Assembly (NCBI GenBank): GCA_010279815.1
Contig: QEOQ01000141.1
Location: 902,231-966,230 of the forward strand
From: Brachionus plicatilis
Taxonomy: Eukaryota > Rotifera > Eurotatoria > Ploima > Brachionidae
Direction: 5' to 3'
DNA length: 64,000 bases
The translations under genes and the position numbers were made by a program. Below, piece after piece: positions 47,983 through 64,000 of this stretch (position 1 is the stretch's first letter; the number at the start of each line of letters is the position of its first letter). The notes under the pieces are model-generated. The model was not told the DNA's origin. It saw nothing but the letters and a program-made list of their open reading frames with translations, and did not search any database.

Positions 47983-48803
47983 TTATGCTTGTTTTTCCGA
48001 CCAAATATTCGAGCCATTGCAAAGACAAATTTTTTTAAAGTTATCAAACACCTTTGATGAACGAGCCACAATACCACCGCAAATCCTGAAATCAAAAATT
48101 TATCTTCTTACTTCTTTATAAATTATCTTACTTTTCATTATTTTTACAAATGAAAATTGATCGTCCAAATAAGTTTTCTATTTTTAAAGAATTAATAGCA
48201 AAGCTAAATTCTGATCTGTTGTTTGCATCAACTGAAATTTTCAGAATGTCATTTTTAGTTGGAAGAAGACTGCATTTATTTCCCAAACTTAATGGAATAA
48301 AAAAAATTGTATACAAAAAAGTAAGCGGAAAAATTAATTTACTTATTCAACTTATCTGATAGATCACCATTTTCGAATAAAACCATTTCATGATCATCTT
48401 TTTCTAAACCACTAACGACTCCATCAACCAAGCAATTTGACTCATCTAGTTGCACAATTTTAATAACTCCTTTTGGTTCAATATATTCTTTTTGATAATC
48501 AAATAATTGAACGATGGCAGCATCATATTTTTCCCCCATTCCTACTATCACAACTTGTGATTTACTTAATTGAATTAACAGCGTGTGCAATTCATGTATC
48601 GGAATTGATGATTTAACACAAAGCCTTCGGTTTGCAGCATCATAACTGACCCATTCAATTTGTCTTATTTCCAAGAGTTTTTCTTTAAGATGTTTTGAAA
48701 ATTCTTCACTTAATTGCTTAAATTCGAATTCAAACTATGAAAAAAAAGAGTAAGAGTAGTTGAAAAATTAAAGATTAAAAACTACCAAAGGACCCTCTAC
48801 CAT
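47983..48803 (-). CDS. CCS: Copper chaperone for superoxide dismutase, reduced form
   Basis: CCS loads copper into SOD1 and forms its disulfide. Exons in minus order: 48803-48786, 48734-48343, 48287-48132 and 48085-47983; phases fit, giving 222 residues (human 274). Matches: FEFEFKQLSEEFSKHL...LEIRQIEWVSYD with VVIVGMGEKYDAAIVQL for domain I; GVIKIVQLDESNCLVDGVV, GLEKDDHEMVLFENGDLSD, ILKISVDANNRSEFSF and LFGRSIFI for the SOD-like domain; ICGGIVARSSKVFDNFKKIC and LCNGSNIW for domain III. The domain I copper motif MxCxxC is absent. The SOD-like HVH is replaced (HEMVLF), and the zinc loop and active-site loop are deleted. The domain III CxC is kept as CLC. It may be a divergent working chaperone or a decaying one; the open frame argues for selection. 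Confidence 0.82.
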
Positions 48804-49247
48804 TATTTTATGTCAAAAAATTGGGTTTAAAATATATTTAAAAATTTTAAGATTCAAATTCATATCTAAATTAAAAAATTATTTTAGGATTTTTCTATAT
48901 TTAAAGTAAATACACCCAAAATATTTTTAGATTAAAAATATTTTTATCTCTTCATCTATAAAATAAAAACAATTAAATTTTTAGATTTTAAGTTAGAAAC
49001 TTTATTACAAAAAAACAATTTAAAAATAATCACTTATTTAGATTTCAGTTAACTTAATTTTTAAAAATAAAAAATTAATAAAGAAAGTGAATATTTTAAG
49101 AACTTACATTTGTCATTAAAGTTTAATTTTAATATAGTGAAATTTTTAAATCATCAATTTGTCCTACTCTACAATTATGAATATTGTTAAAAAAGATTAA
49201 TTTTATTCTTAATTTTCTACTTTTTTTTCTACTTTTACTTTAAAAAA
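48804..49247. promoter_or_regulatory. Head-to-head spacer of CCS and SMC5
   Basis: 444 bp between the two start codons, which point away from each other. By position it must hold both promoters and could act bidirectionally. It is very AT-rich and shows no recognisable core element. Confidence 0.4.
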
Positions 49248-54455
<5,208 letters not shown>

Positions 54456-56079
54456 TTTACATATTTTTTGGATGCACCATTTATAACAATAAAATAAAAA
54501 ATTAAACGATACTCAAACGTTTATACTAAATGCATTTACGCTTGTAAAATATTTTCAAAATTATATATCTAATAAAATCTAGTTAATTATTTTTTCTAAA
54601 TATTTTTTTGTTAAATATTAAAAAATAAAATTCGGGCCTAAACACCCAATTTTAACTAAGATAAATTTTTGAATATTTTCCTTCCAGATGACCTAAAATA
54701 ATTAGCAAAATAATTTAAATATTTTAAATTATGATTTAAAATTTGATGATGCCTTTCAAAAAACCTATTCTTTATGTAAAGAAAAAACAAAAAGGATTTT
54801 TTTGTTTGAATTTATTTGTGAAATTTCATTTGCAAAATTTTAATTTTTTTAATATTTTACAACTTTATAAAAGAACCTTGTTGAGATTCATTTAACACTA
54901 AAAAGGCCAAATGTTTTTATCCCGTAAAAGCCCAATAAAATTTTGCTGTAATTAAGTCAAATTTAAGTTTTTTATACCAGTGAAGTTTTATTTTTATTAA
55001 ATATATTATATTATATATTTGTAAATAAAAATTGTAAGAAATTATTATTTTAGATGTGGATCAAATAAACCAAAAATGTTAGTAGGTTTAAAAGACCCTC
55101 TTTGGCCTTTTATGTATATTTTTTTCATCATTAAATTATAATTATTTTTAAACAAAAACATTAAAATCATAAATTTTATGCAATTTCAGATTGAAGATTA
55201 AAAAAATTTTTAAGTTTTAATTTTTTTCCAAAAGTTTGTATTCATTTATAAAAAAAAAGAGCTTAAAAACTCGTGGCTTTTGTAGTGTTAATAGCTTATT
55301 ATTTTCATATTTTAAGAGAATAATTAATTTAAAAAAATATTTTATCCTCATAAATAAACAAAAATTAAGAGAAAATAACATTGACAAAAAAAATAAATTT
55401 TTTCAGTTTATCAATTATTTAAAAAGTTCATTTTTCATCTATGTTTGATGGGCACTCAATAAAAATACATGAGAATAAGAAAAATTGTTTTTAGTTCTTC
55501 TTGATTTGAATGGATTATTTAGAGTAGTTTTTACCTTTTAATCATGTAACTCTTTCAGTAATTTTGAATTTTTAAAGATATATCAACATTGAAAATTAAA
55601 AAAAATCAGGGAATCATACGAAACGATCAGCAGTATTTTTTAAAAGTAAAACTAGGATATGGGTTTTAGAACAAAACGATAAACTCAAAATTTAAATAAA
55701 AAACAAACAAAAATTTTCATTTCCCATTTTAAAAACTTTAACTTAAGGATAATTTTATATTGATAATTTAAAAATTATGCAAATATAGATTTAAAAAACT
55801 CTTTGTTGCGGGCTAATGGCATAAAGATCAGACGTTCTAGTCTGGAACTATGATCCATTGGTGAGTTAAACTAAACTAAGTAAAATACTTAAAAAAACAT
55901 TATTATCTGCTCAATTTTTTTCGTTGGATAAATGTTGAAATTTTCAACATTTAAGATGCACATTCTTTTCTTTTGTATCATTCTAAGTAAAATGTTAATT
56001 TAAATTTTTATTTTTAAAATAATAAAAAATGAATCCATTTTATACATCAATCGTATGAGTTAAATTTTTTTGCATCAAT
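54456..56079. other. AT-rich intergenic DNA
   Basis: SMC5 3' flank and LIPT1 upstream region. A loose inverted pair (AAAAAGGCCAAA at 54900, TTTGGCCTTTTA at 55100) may be a small decayed element of about 220 bp. The patch at 55800-55870 is richer in GC but does not fold as a tRNA. Confidence 0.45.
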
Positions 56080-57201
56080 ATGAATATTAGTAAAAATTTA
56101 AGCAATTTTAAATTCTGTTTATGGAAACGAAAATACTCACAATGTGTTATTGAAAAGATAATTCCAAAAAAGCCTGGCAGTATTGCACTGGTCTCTTCAT
56201 CTAATAATATCTACTACAATCTGGCATTGGAAAACTATTTGGCCGAAAATGTTGATTTAAAAGATAGGAATATTCTTCTCATGTGGATTAGTGAACCTTG
56301 CATAGTCTTGGGCCGTCACCAAAATCCATGGATCGAATGCAATGTTAAAGAAGCTTTATCACGAGATGTTAAAGTTGTGCGTAGATATAGCGGTGGTGGA
56401 TGTGTTTACCATGATCATGGAAATTTGAATATATCTTTTATTACAGATCGTCAACGCTACGACCGTAAATATAACTTGACAATCATAAAAAACTCAATGG
56501 AAAAACTCAATTTCAACAATGTCAGTTTTGATATAACATCTAGACATGACATTTTTGTCAAAAACCATCAAAATCTCTCAGAAAGCTTTAAGATATCTGG
56601 AAGTGCTGCAAGATTGGCTTCCAATTTTTCCTACCATCATTGCACTCTTTTATTCGATGCGAATTTGGATAACATGAAGTTGTTAAGATCGAATTTGAGC
56701 AATCTGATAACCACCAAGGCTACTCAAAGTGTTCGATCTAAATGCATAAATTTGAAAACATTTTTAAATGAACAAAACTTTGATTTAACTCAAGTGGTCA
56801 ACAAGTTAAGTGAAGAATTTTGGAGATTTAACTCTACTAATTGGTCAAGCGACTTTTTGTATCAATACGTTAACCCGGAAGATGGTGACATTAAATTGGC
56901 AACTGAAAAATATTCTAAAGAATTATCTTCGTGGCATTATGCTTTTGGTTCGACTCCCAAATTTGATTTACTTGTTAATTTGGCAAATAGTAGGAAAATT
57001 GTTTTTAACATTGTCAATGGTACTATTAAAAATTATGTGCTTACAGACATTTGTGATGAATCTGTGAAAAAAGGTTTAAATCTCCTTTTAGATACAAAAT
57101 TCGAAAGAAAATTAATTTTGGAAAAATTTACAAATTACAACCTAATTGATCTGAATTCGGAATTTATTGAGTTATTTGAATTTTTTAATAAAAACATTTA
57201 G
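56080..57201 (+). CDS. LIPT1: Mitochondrial lipoyltransferase 1
   Basis: Transfers lipoyl groups to the E2 subunits of 2-oxoacid dehydrogenases in mitochondria. Intronless ORF of 373 residues, the same length as the human protein. The N-terminus MNISKNLSNFKFCLWKRKYS is basic and hydroxylated, fitting a mitochondrial presequence. Family motifs: NIYYNLALENYLAEN, EPCIVLGRHQNPWIECN, the ligase signature VVRRYSGGGCVYHDHGNLN, FKISGSAARLASNFSYHHCT with the conserved KISGSA lysine, and the C-terminal WHYAFGSTPKFD. No frame breaks. DERA follows only 66 bp downstream on the same strand. Confidence 0.95.
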   Translation: MNISKNLSNFKFCLWKRKYSQCVIEKIIPKKPGSIALVSSSNNIYYNLALENYLAENVDLKDRNILLMWISEPCIVLGRHQNPWIECNVKEALSRDVKVVRRYSGGGCVYHDHGNLNISFITDRQRYDRKYNLTIIKNSMEKLNFNNVSFDITSRHDIFVKNHQNLSESFKISGSAARLASNFSYHHCTLLFDANLDNMKLLRSNLSNLITTKATQSVRSKCINLKTFLNEQNFDLTQVVNKLSEEFWRFNSTNWSSDFLYQYVNPEDGDIKLATEKYSKELSSWHYAFGSTPKFDLLVNLANSRKIVFNIVNGTIKNYVLTDICDESVKKGLNLLLDTKFERKLILEKFTNYNLIDLNSEFIELFEFFNKNI

Positions 57202-57267
57202 AAATTTTTTTAAATACAAAATTTTTTATGCAATTTTTAATTTTATCTTTAGAAAAAAATTTAAAAA
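57202..57267 (+). promoter_or_regulatory. LIPT1-DERA intercistronic gap with splice-acceptor-like site
   Basis: Only 66 bp separate the LIPT1 stop from the DERA ATG. It contains TTTTTAATTTTATCTTTAG ending at 57252, 15 nt before the ATG. This pyrimidine-rich AG looks like the acceptors of the neighbouring introns. A promoter would have to overlap LIPT1. Trans-splicing of a co-transcript, or a 5' UTR intron reaching back into LIPT1, are the two readings. Confidence 0.45.
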
Positions 57268-58460
57268 ATGGTAACTCACAACCCAGGAATAAATTTTGGT
57301 AAATTTAAAATTAAAAATAATTTAAATCTAATAATTAGATTTTTATAGACGAAAAATTAATTAACAATGTCAATCTTAACTTGACAGCTATCAAAAAACG
57401 AGCTTCTGAGTATGCAACTCGCAGAACAGTTAAAAAAGAACACCAAGTTGCTTGGCTTTTGAGAGCCATTACTTGTATTGACTTGACCACTCTAAGTGGC
57501 GATGATACTGAGTCAAATGTTCAAAAACTTTGCTACAAAGCATCAAATCCGATCAGAGCTGATCTTTTAAAAGAATTGGGATTTCAACCAAAAGGTTTTA
57601 GAAATTTAAAAATTTTATTTCTTTAAAAAAAGATAAATAATAAGCTGGTTTTTTTAAGAATTAACTTGTGGAGCTGTCTGTGTCTACCCATCTAGAGTAT
57701 CCGACGCATTTGCAGCACTTTCTAGTTTTAAAATGAATGAAAAAATACCCGTTGCCGCAGTTGCAACTGGTTTTCCAAGCGGTCAATATCATTTGGAAAC
57801 AAGACTAAGAGAAATAAAATTAACAGTAGCTGATGGAGCCAGTGAAATCGACATTGTTATAAACCGCACAGCAGCTCTTCAGGGAAATTGGAAGCGTAAT
57901 TTTTTGTCCATAGCTGACAAACTGTGAAGTTACCGGAAATTAAAAAAAAAATTCCGCTAACTTCGCCATCTTCTTTTTTGAGTATATTTAATTTTGTGTT
58001 TATTTTAAAAAATAAAGTTTTGTATGATGAATTAAAACAAATGAAGGAAGCTTGCGGAAATGCACACATGAAGTCGATTCTTGCAGTGGGAGAACTAGGA
58101 ACTTTGGAAAATGTTTACAAAGCATCTATGGTAGCTATGATGGCTGGAACTGATTTTATAAAAACGTCTACTGGCAAGGAAGGGGTTAATGCTACTTTGG
58201 TAAATGCGTTGGTCATGATTAGAGCACTGAGAGACTTTTACTGGATCACTGGATATAAAGTTGGATTTAAACCTGCTGGAGGTATTCGAACAGCAAAAGA
58301 CGCTTGTGTTTGGTTGACAATGATGAAAGAGGAACTAGATGAAGAATGGACTACTAATAAATTATTTAGATTGGGTGCTAGTGGTCTCTTAGGAGACATT
58401 GAACGACAGGTTTACCACTATGTTACAGGAAGATATGCTGCTGCGTATGAGTTGCCATAA
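57268..58460 (+). CDS. DERA: Deoxyribose-phosphate aldolase
   Basis: Class I aldolase splitting 2-deoxyribose-5-phosphate into glyceraldehyde-3-phosphate and acetaldehyde; cytosolic nucleoside catabolism. Exons: 57268-57298, 57349-57594, 57659-57895 and 58018-58460, giving 318 residues as in human. Motifs: RRTVKKEHQVAWLLRAIT, CIDLTTLSGDDT, CGAVCVYPSRVSDAF, VAAVATGFPSGQYHLETRL, GASEIDIVINR with the catalytic Asp, ILAVGELGTLENVYKAS, the Schiff-base lysine in DFIKTSTGKEGVNAT, the proton-relay lysine in GFKPAGGIR, and LFRLGASGLLGDIERQVYHY. The exon 3 donor at AAGC|GTAATT restores the NWKLLYDEL reading. Complete. Confidence 0.96.
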
Positions 58461-58582
58461 AATTTGACTAAAAAGTTAGGAAATTTTATTAAATAAAAAA
58501 ATTAAATTAGTGACTAGTTTGATTAATTATTGTGTTGTTGATAAAAAATTTTCATTCTTTTTGCATTCCTTTAAAAAAATAA

Positions 58583-61500
58583 TTAAAACTGGCGTTTTTT
58601 AGCTAAATTTATCCAGCTCACTTCTTGGAAATCTTTAATTGTTTTGAAGTATAATCGTTTCTTTTCAATTAAATCTATATATTGATCATTTAATGCATCC
58701 AAATCGGACTTAGCTTTGATCTTTTTGTTCTCAACCTTAAAATAAATTAATTAATTTTAGTTATTTTTAGGAATCGTGATTAATTTAAAAAAAAAAATTA
58801 AGAAAAAAAATCATCTCTTGTTACCTTTAAAACGTTATTTTTGACACCTTCAAGAATTGCATCCAATTGTTTCACAAATTGGTCGCGATTACTTGGCGAC
58901 GACATAGCTCTTGAAATTAATAATCAAAATAATCAAATTTAAATCTTTAGTAACAATTACTGCTTAAATTGGTCATATATGGAATTGTAAAGGGTAATGA
59001 CCTTATTGATGTGAAATTTTTTATCCTCCAAAACATTGTATAATATGTAAAATTGCTTCGTTTGAACATAGCCAGTAGATACTATAAAAAAAGAATAAAA
59101 TCATAATATTATTAAAATTTAAATTTACATTGATTATAAAGCTCAATGAAACGCTTTTGATATTGAGTTAGTTCACTTTTTGACGGAATTTCATCTAATT
59201 TTCGTTTTAATGTTGAAATTTCTCTATTCTTTCTAGCTACTTTTAATCTAAGAGTTTGCAGTTTAGCTTTTGCTGTTTCGTATTGTTCATTTATCTTGTC
59301 AATTTTTTCTTTTTCTTCCAAATTTTCACCCATAAATGCTTTTTTTTCCAAATTTTCTATTTCTTTCTGAATCAACTCTGCCTCTTCTTTGCAGTTTTTT
59401 TTGAAACCAATTTCCAACTGTCTTAGTTTATCATATTCTTTCACCAATTCTTCAAGTTGTTGAACATTTCTTTAAAAAAACAAAATAAAATGAAATTTTA
59501 GCAGTAAAAAAAATCACTTTTTATCGGCACTTTTTTCATAGTTTTCTAAATTAACTAATTCTTGTTCTAAATTTTTTTCATCATTTAAAAGCTTTAATAA
59601 TTAAATGGTCACTTAAGACTTTAAATCTAAGTATAAACAAACTTTTTCTAGTTCTTTGTTTTTGTTTTCTAAGTGTTGATAAAGAGTGTCCAATTCAGAT
59701 TTTTGTTCGTCTATTTGGCGTTCTTTTTGTTCAGCTTGTCTTCTTAGAATATTTATTAATCGTTGCTTGTGCTGCAAACCCCCAGCAGGACTATCACCTG
59801 ATGCAGCCAACTTTTCCAGCTGCTCAATTTCATTTTGCAATTCATTTTCCTAAAAAATTTTATTTTATTTTTTCTGATTATTAGTTGAAAGATTAGCTCT
59901 AATGATAAATATTTTTTTTGTAATAGCCTAGTAATTAAAGAAACGAAATTATTTTTTAAACAAGTTAAATTTTCTCATTTACGGTCTATCAAAACAATTT
60001 ATCACAAAAAATATTTTTTGCTCAAAACTAATTAAAACTAAAAAAACTTCACAAAAATATTTAAAAATTCATTTTTTTACTAGATATATGATACATGAAT
60101 CAAGATTGCAGCTAAAAAAATTTTGACAGAAAGTAGAATTTGAGTAAGTACCAGAAATAATACTAATAATATTAACTTTGCTTTTAAAAATTGAATTAAA
60201 AATAATTCTAATTTGAAAATTATCATTTTTATTTATTTAGCCTTTTTAAAATTAAATATTCAAAAAAGTAGATAAATAATTAATTAGGAAACAATAGTTA
60301 AAAAAAAGAAAACTTATAACAAGTTTAAATTTAACATTTGTTCATTATAGTTCATTGACCGAGATTTTAAAGCTTTAAAATTTTTTTTATTTTTAAAGTT
60401 TTATATGAATCATGTGGAGTTAAAAAAAGATATAATTACATATTATAAAACATAGCATAATTTGGAAGAAGTTTAGAAACTCATTAAAAAAGTCAAAATA
60501 AAAAATCATTTAGATATTAAAGTCTAAATTTGAAAAAATAATAATAGAGAAAAACATAAAAAAATCTGCTATTGTTCTTTTCATGTCTTAAGGTGAGAAA
60601 AAAGATAGAATTTTTTAAATTAAACTTTAATTTAGTTAAATAACCATCAATGAATAATGATTTGTTTTTTTTCAATTGTAAAACATTAGATGAATTATTT
60701 GAATATAATTCTAACGAGAATAATAAGATAAAAAAATATTCTGAATGTTGATCAATATTGAAAAATTAAAATCAATTTAATTACAAAATGTATTTTTTTC
60801 CTTTTCTAAGATTTAAAAATCATTTTTGGTTTCGTTACTAAAATTTGAGTTTTTTTTTTCTTATATGATCCAAAATAGTTATGTTTTATTAATTATAGGT
60901 ATGTTTTGTTTATTTTTTTATGCGAGCTTCAGCTCTTTTCCATATTTTGCTTTAAAAAAAAAGTCTTGTTATATTTATAGCATCATCAATTTAAAGCTCG
61001 TTTCAAGAATTTCTAAAATTCTTTTGAAAATTTAAAAAATAAGCTTTAATACTGACCTTATTTGAAAAATCTGTGACAATTTGTTGTAAAGTAGATTGCT
61101 GAAGTCCAAGAATTTGCCCCACTGCGTTTGCATTCAGTTTGTTCTGTTTTTGATCGGCTTCAGTCATTTCATCGATCAATTTTTTTATATTCTCTTCCTC
61201 TACAGTCGCGACACCTGTCTTTACTTCTTTTTCTTGCTTATTTTGCTTTGAACCTTGAGCTTGTGTTTGCTGTTGATTCGCTATATTGCTTAATAGAATA
61301 TTCTGTTGACCATATTCAAGAAGAGTTGATTGAATTTTGGCTTCAGGATCTTTTATTTTATCCAAATCTTTTCGTACAAATTTTCTCTCAGGGGCATTTT
61401 GCTCCCTTAAATTATTCAAAAATTTCATGGCAACATTTTTCCTGCTAGCCTCTAAATCATCGACATCTTTGCTTCTCTAATAAAATAATTTAATTGTAAA

Positions 61501-62094
61501 AAATTTTGATTTCTATTTTACCATTTTTTCAAATTGTGATATGGCAAAGGATCGATTCATGTCGCCCATTTCGGCTCTTGTTTCGATCGCTTTTTTAACC
61601 AGCCACTGCATAACTGGAAAAACATGGATAAAATCTAAACCTTGAATTTGATGAGGCTCGATTCTGTGAGGACACTTCATTCGCGGCAGAACAGAAACAA
61701 TTCTCTCAACTAAGGCTCTTTTAGATTAAGTTTTATTTTTAATTAAGTTTTGCTATAAAGTTTTTACATTTTTTGGCCAATAGTGGAACTCTCTTGGAAT
61801 AAAAGGTCTACATCTACATCAAAATTACAAGTTGTAATACACCATGTCATTCCACCGACTATTTTATCAAAAGCCGAAAGACCTTTGATTCTAGCTCTAA
61901 AATAGCCCGCTGCTACGAGTAATTCTACAGTTTCTTGAAGCTTTGTTTGTTGTTCTTCATCTTCTCTTACATCGAACTAATTTTTAATAATCTTAAAACT
62001 CGTAAATCAATAGATTTTTTTTAAATAAAACTTGTATTTGTCTTCCTGATTGATCAGTAGGTGCATTGTAGAATTTTGATGAAAATTTTGACAT
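58583..62094 (-). CDS. CCDC93: CCDC93, CCC/Commander complex subunit
   Basis: Subunit of the CCC (COMMD-CCDC22-CCDC93) part of Commander, which recycles endosomal cargo with retriever and WASH. Exons in minus order: 62094-62032, 61976-61768, 61717-61522, 61476-61057, 59849-59643, 59591-59518, 59469-59129, 59081-58961, 58909-58825 and 58735-58583; phases fit, 622 residues (human 631). The N-terminal CH-like domain is very conserved: [79 protein letters not shown]. The coiled-coil half has [24 protein letters not shown] and [21 protein letters not shown] Gln-rich linker ([16 protein letters not shown]) is less conserved. CTAATCAACTTTAG ends 6 nt upstream of the ATG, an acceptor-like site. Confidence 0.95.
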
Positions 62095-63128
62095 ATTTTC
62101 TAAAGTTGATTAGATAAGGGATTAAATTTTAAAATTTTTTGGTATTATTTTAGCTTTGATGAAATATTTTTTCTCTCATTTTTATATTAAAAAAAATTAT
62201 ACAAATTTTTTTAATCTAATAGTTGACAGTCTCTCTTTTGTTGTAAACTTTTTAAGTGATTAAATACTCGCATTATATAATTTAATAGAAAATTTTTTAG
62301 CAAAAATAAATTAATTAATGAAGGCTTTTCAATTCACCAAAATTTATTTAAAATCCCAATTCTTATAATTAAAGTTTTCGATCCATCTAATAAATTTTTT
62401 TCTAGATTTTCAATAACATTTTTTCTTAGGCATCTTAAGAGCAAATCTTTTGGAATTCTTGCTTATCTTTTGTTTATATATTTGAGTATAATTTAAGTAT
62501 GGACGGTTTAAAAAAAATGTATTCTATGATTTTTTAAATAAATCTAAAAAAATTCTAATAAATAAAAATTTTAATTAATTAATGATAAAAAAAATATGAA
62601 AATATTAAAATTTTATTCAGTAATATTGATAATTTTCACAAATATTGGCGACAAATAATAAATCGCCATCAATAAAGTATAGGATTTCAAAAATTTGTCT
62701 TTGTCCCTTGCTACCAAAAACTTTTGGTGATAGATTGGCTTATATTATTAGCCTCTAAATGTCGATTTAAAATTTAAAAAATTTTAAATGATTCAACAAA
62801 ACTTAAAAGTATTACTCAATTGGTTTAAGTTAATTCAAGAAAAACATAACTTAGAAAATTAGAAAATTTACACTAAGACTCAAATTTTTCGAATAAATCA
62901 ATATCTCAATGGAAAAAAATTATGGAATGTTGAAAACAAAAATTGAAATTCAGAGGTTAATTATTATACTTAATAAAAATAATTTTTACATATTAAATTT
63001 GTAGTTTTTTTTACATTTTTATCAAAGTACTATTTCACAAGTACAATATAAAAAATAAAAAAATAACAATATTTTTTAACTTTAATTTTTTATTCAAATA
63101 ATTTATAAAATAGAAGATTTAAAAAAAA
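62095..63128. other. AT-rich spacer between CCDC93 and GPANK1
   Basis: About 1 kb upstream of CCDC93 (minus strand) and downstream of GPANK1. No ORF or repeat recognised. Confidence 0.5.
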
Positions 63129-64000
63129 TTAAAGATCAAAATATCTTCTTAGATTTCGCTCATATTTTTGAGCCCGCTCATTTTCTTTGATTGTGTCTTT
63201 AAGAGTTTTCGCTTTTCTAAGCATACTCGAATCATTTTTACTGCTCTTAAGCTTAATGTTGACCAAAGGACGAGTGTAAGTTTTGGTGTTTTTTTCAACA
63301 CCGATACCTAGGCGATCTAATTTTTGGCGTGCTTTAATCGGTACAGTTCTTCCTTGTTCTTTAGAACCAAGACCTCGTTCATTCCAACCCGATTTTATCA
63401 TTAATTGGTATCCTATATTGTTACTTCTCAGATGATAATTGGTGAGTATCCTTTGGTTTTTTTCCAAGTCACAAGCATTTTCATTTATTAAATGAACAAT
63501 TGAAGTTTTGTGCTCTCTGTGACTTGTATCTTGTAGATTAAAATTTTTACCGCAGCTTTCACAAAAAAATTGGCTATCTCCATCAAATTCAGGTTCATTA
63601 ATGATTGGCAAATCCGAAGTTTTTTTTTCGAATTTTTCTTTCGCTTTATTGATTAATTCAATGGCTCCAGTATTTTTTACTTTTTGGCTTAGAGACTCAG
63701 CAGTGCTTCCAGATAGGTCTTGGTCAGTTAAAAGCTGATCTAAAATATTTTTGTCTTTGATATTTTCAAGTATAAAAGACAGAATTTGGTTACAAAATGA
63801 AACAATTGATATCATAATACAGTTCCATTTGAAAGGGTCTCGGCATAAAATGTCACCACTTTTTGAAATATATTTAGCCACTGTTTCTAGATCACTATTT
63901 TGACAAGCTTTTAAAAATTGGCTAGGGTCTATTTTTTTGTCATCACTTTTAGTTATTTCGATAATTTCGTCAGAATTCTCTTTTTCAATGCATTGCTTAT
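63129..64000 (-). CDS. GPANK1: G-patch and ankyrin repeat protein (GPANK1), 5'-partial
   Basis: Open from the window edge to a TAA at 63129, about 290 residues. Order: one ankyrin-like stretch (QFLKACQNSDLETVAKYISK, DPFKWNCIMISI), an acidic linker, a C2H2-type finger (FFCESCGKNFNLQDTSHREH followed by KTSIVHL), then the G-patch NNIGYQLMIKSGWNERGLGS with GRTVPIKARQKLDRLGIGV. It ends in the basic AQKYERNLRRYFDL. The finger, G-patch and arginine-rich C-terminus in this order match GPANK1 (RNA-associated, function poorly known). The true start lies beyond 64000. Confidence 0.88.
   Translation of the reverse strand, partial: KQCIEKENSDEIIEITKSDDKKIDPSQFLKACQNSDLETVAKYISKSGDILCRDPFKWNCIMISIVSFCNQILSFILENIKDKNILDQLLTDQDLSGSTAESLSQKVKNTGAIELINKAKEKFEKKTSDLPIINEPEFDGDSQFFCESCGKNFNLQDTSHREHKTSIVHLINENACDLEKNQRILTNYHLRSNNIGYQLMIKSGWNERGLGSKEQGRTVPIKARQKLDRLGIGVEKNTKTYTRPLVNIKLKSSKNDSSMLRKAKTLKDTIKENERAQKYERNLRRYFDL

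Noticed and set aside
55805..55875. GC-richer stretch considered as a tRNA
   Set aside because: No cloverleaf with a T-loop or plausible anticodon stem can be drawn from it.

Overview
The window looks like nuclear DNA of a small invertebrate animal. It is very AT-rich, and its genes have short AT-rich introns with GT...AG ends, several only 50-70 bp long. Every conserved protein recognised is a metazoan-type orthologue: CNOT2, SZRD1, MTHFR, an ARHGAP11A-like RhoGAP, CCS, SMC5, LIPT1, DERA, CCDC93 and GPANK1. Base composition, short introns and the style of the LINE fragments suggest a monogonont rotifer such as Brachionus. That is an inference; no marker gene here proves it. No rRNA, tRNA, CRISPR array or viral gene was recognised.

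Layout. 0-13 kb: the 3' end of CNOT2 (+), a repeat-rich gap, SZRD1 (+), a small secreted repeat protein (-), MTHFR (-) and a coiled-coil gene resembling HAUS8 (+). 13-19 kb: mostly decayed AT-rich DNA with a LINE remnant and a hAT-like MITE. 19-32 kb: one large RhoGAP gene whose introns hold Tc1/mariner copies and an antisense AT-hook ORF. 32-43 kb: a transposon graveyard with LINE pieces, a broken Tigger/pogo element and two large inverted-repeat elements. 43-46 kb: a glycine-rich-domain (GRDP/DUF1399) gene on the minus strand, interrupted by a MITE. 46-49 kb: three palindromic MITEs and a reduced copper chaperone for SOD (CCS). 49-64 kb: a compact gene block of SMC5 (+), LIPT1 (+), DERA (+), CCDC93 (-) and GPANK1 (-, cut by the window end).

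Exon models were built by hand. I matched reading frame and phase across GT/AG sites and compared the result with remembered family sequences. Phases close exactly for CNOT2, SZRD1, MTHFR, the HAUS8-like gene, the RhoGAP gene, CCS, SMC5, DERA and CCDC93.

The genes are mostly unrelated housekeeping functions: mRNA deadenylation, folate metabolism, Rho signalling, copper delivery, genome stability, lipoylation, nucleoside catabolism and endosomal recycling. LIPT1 and DERA lie only 66 bp apart in tandem with a splice-acceptor-like site between them, so co-transcription is possible. CCS and SMC5 are head to head. The most unusual items are the MITE inside the GRDP gene, which can be read as an intron with the frame preserved, and a CCS that has lost its classical metal ligands except the C-terminal CxC.
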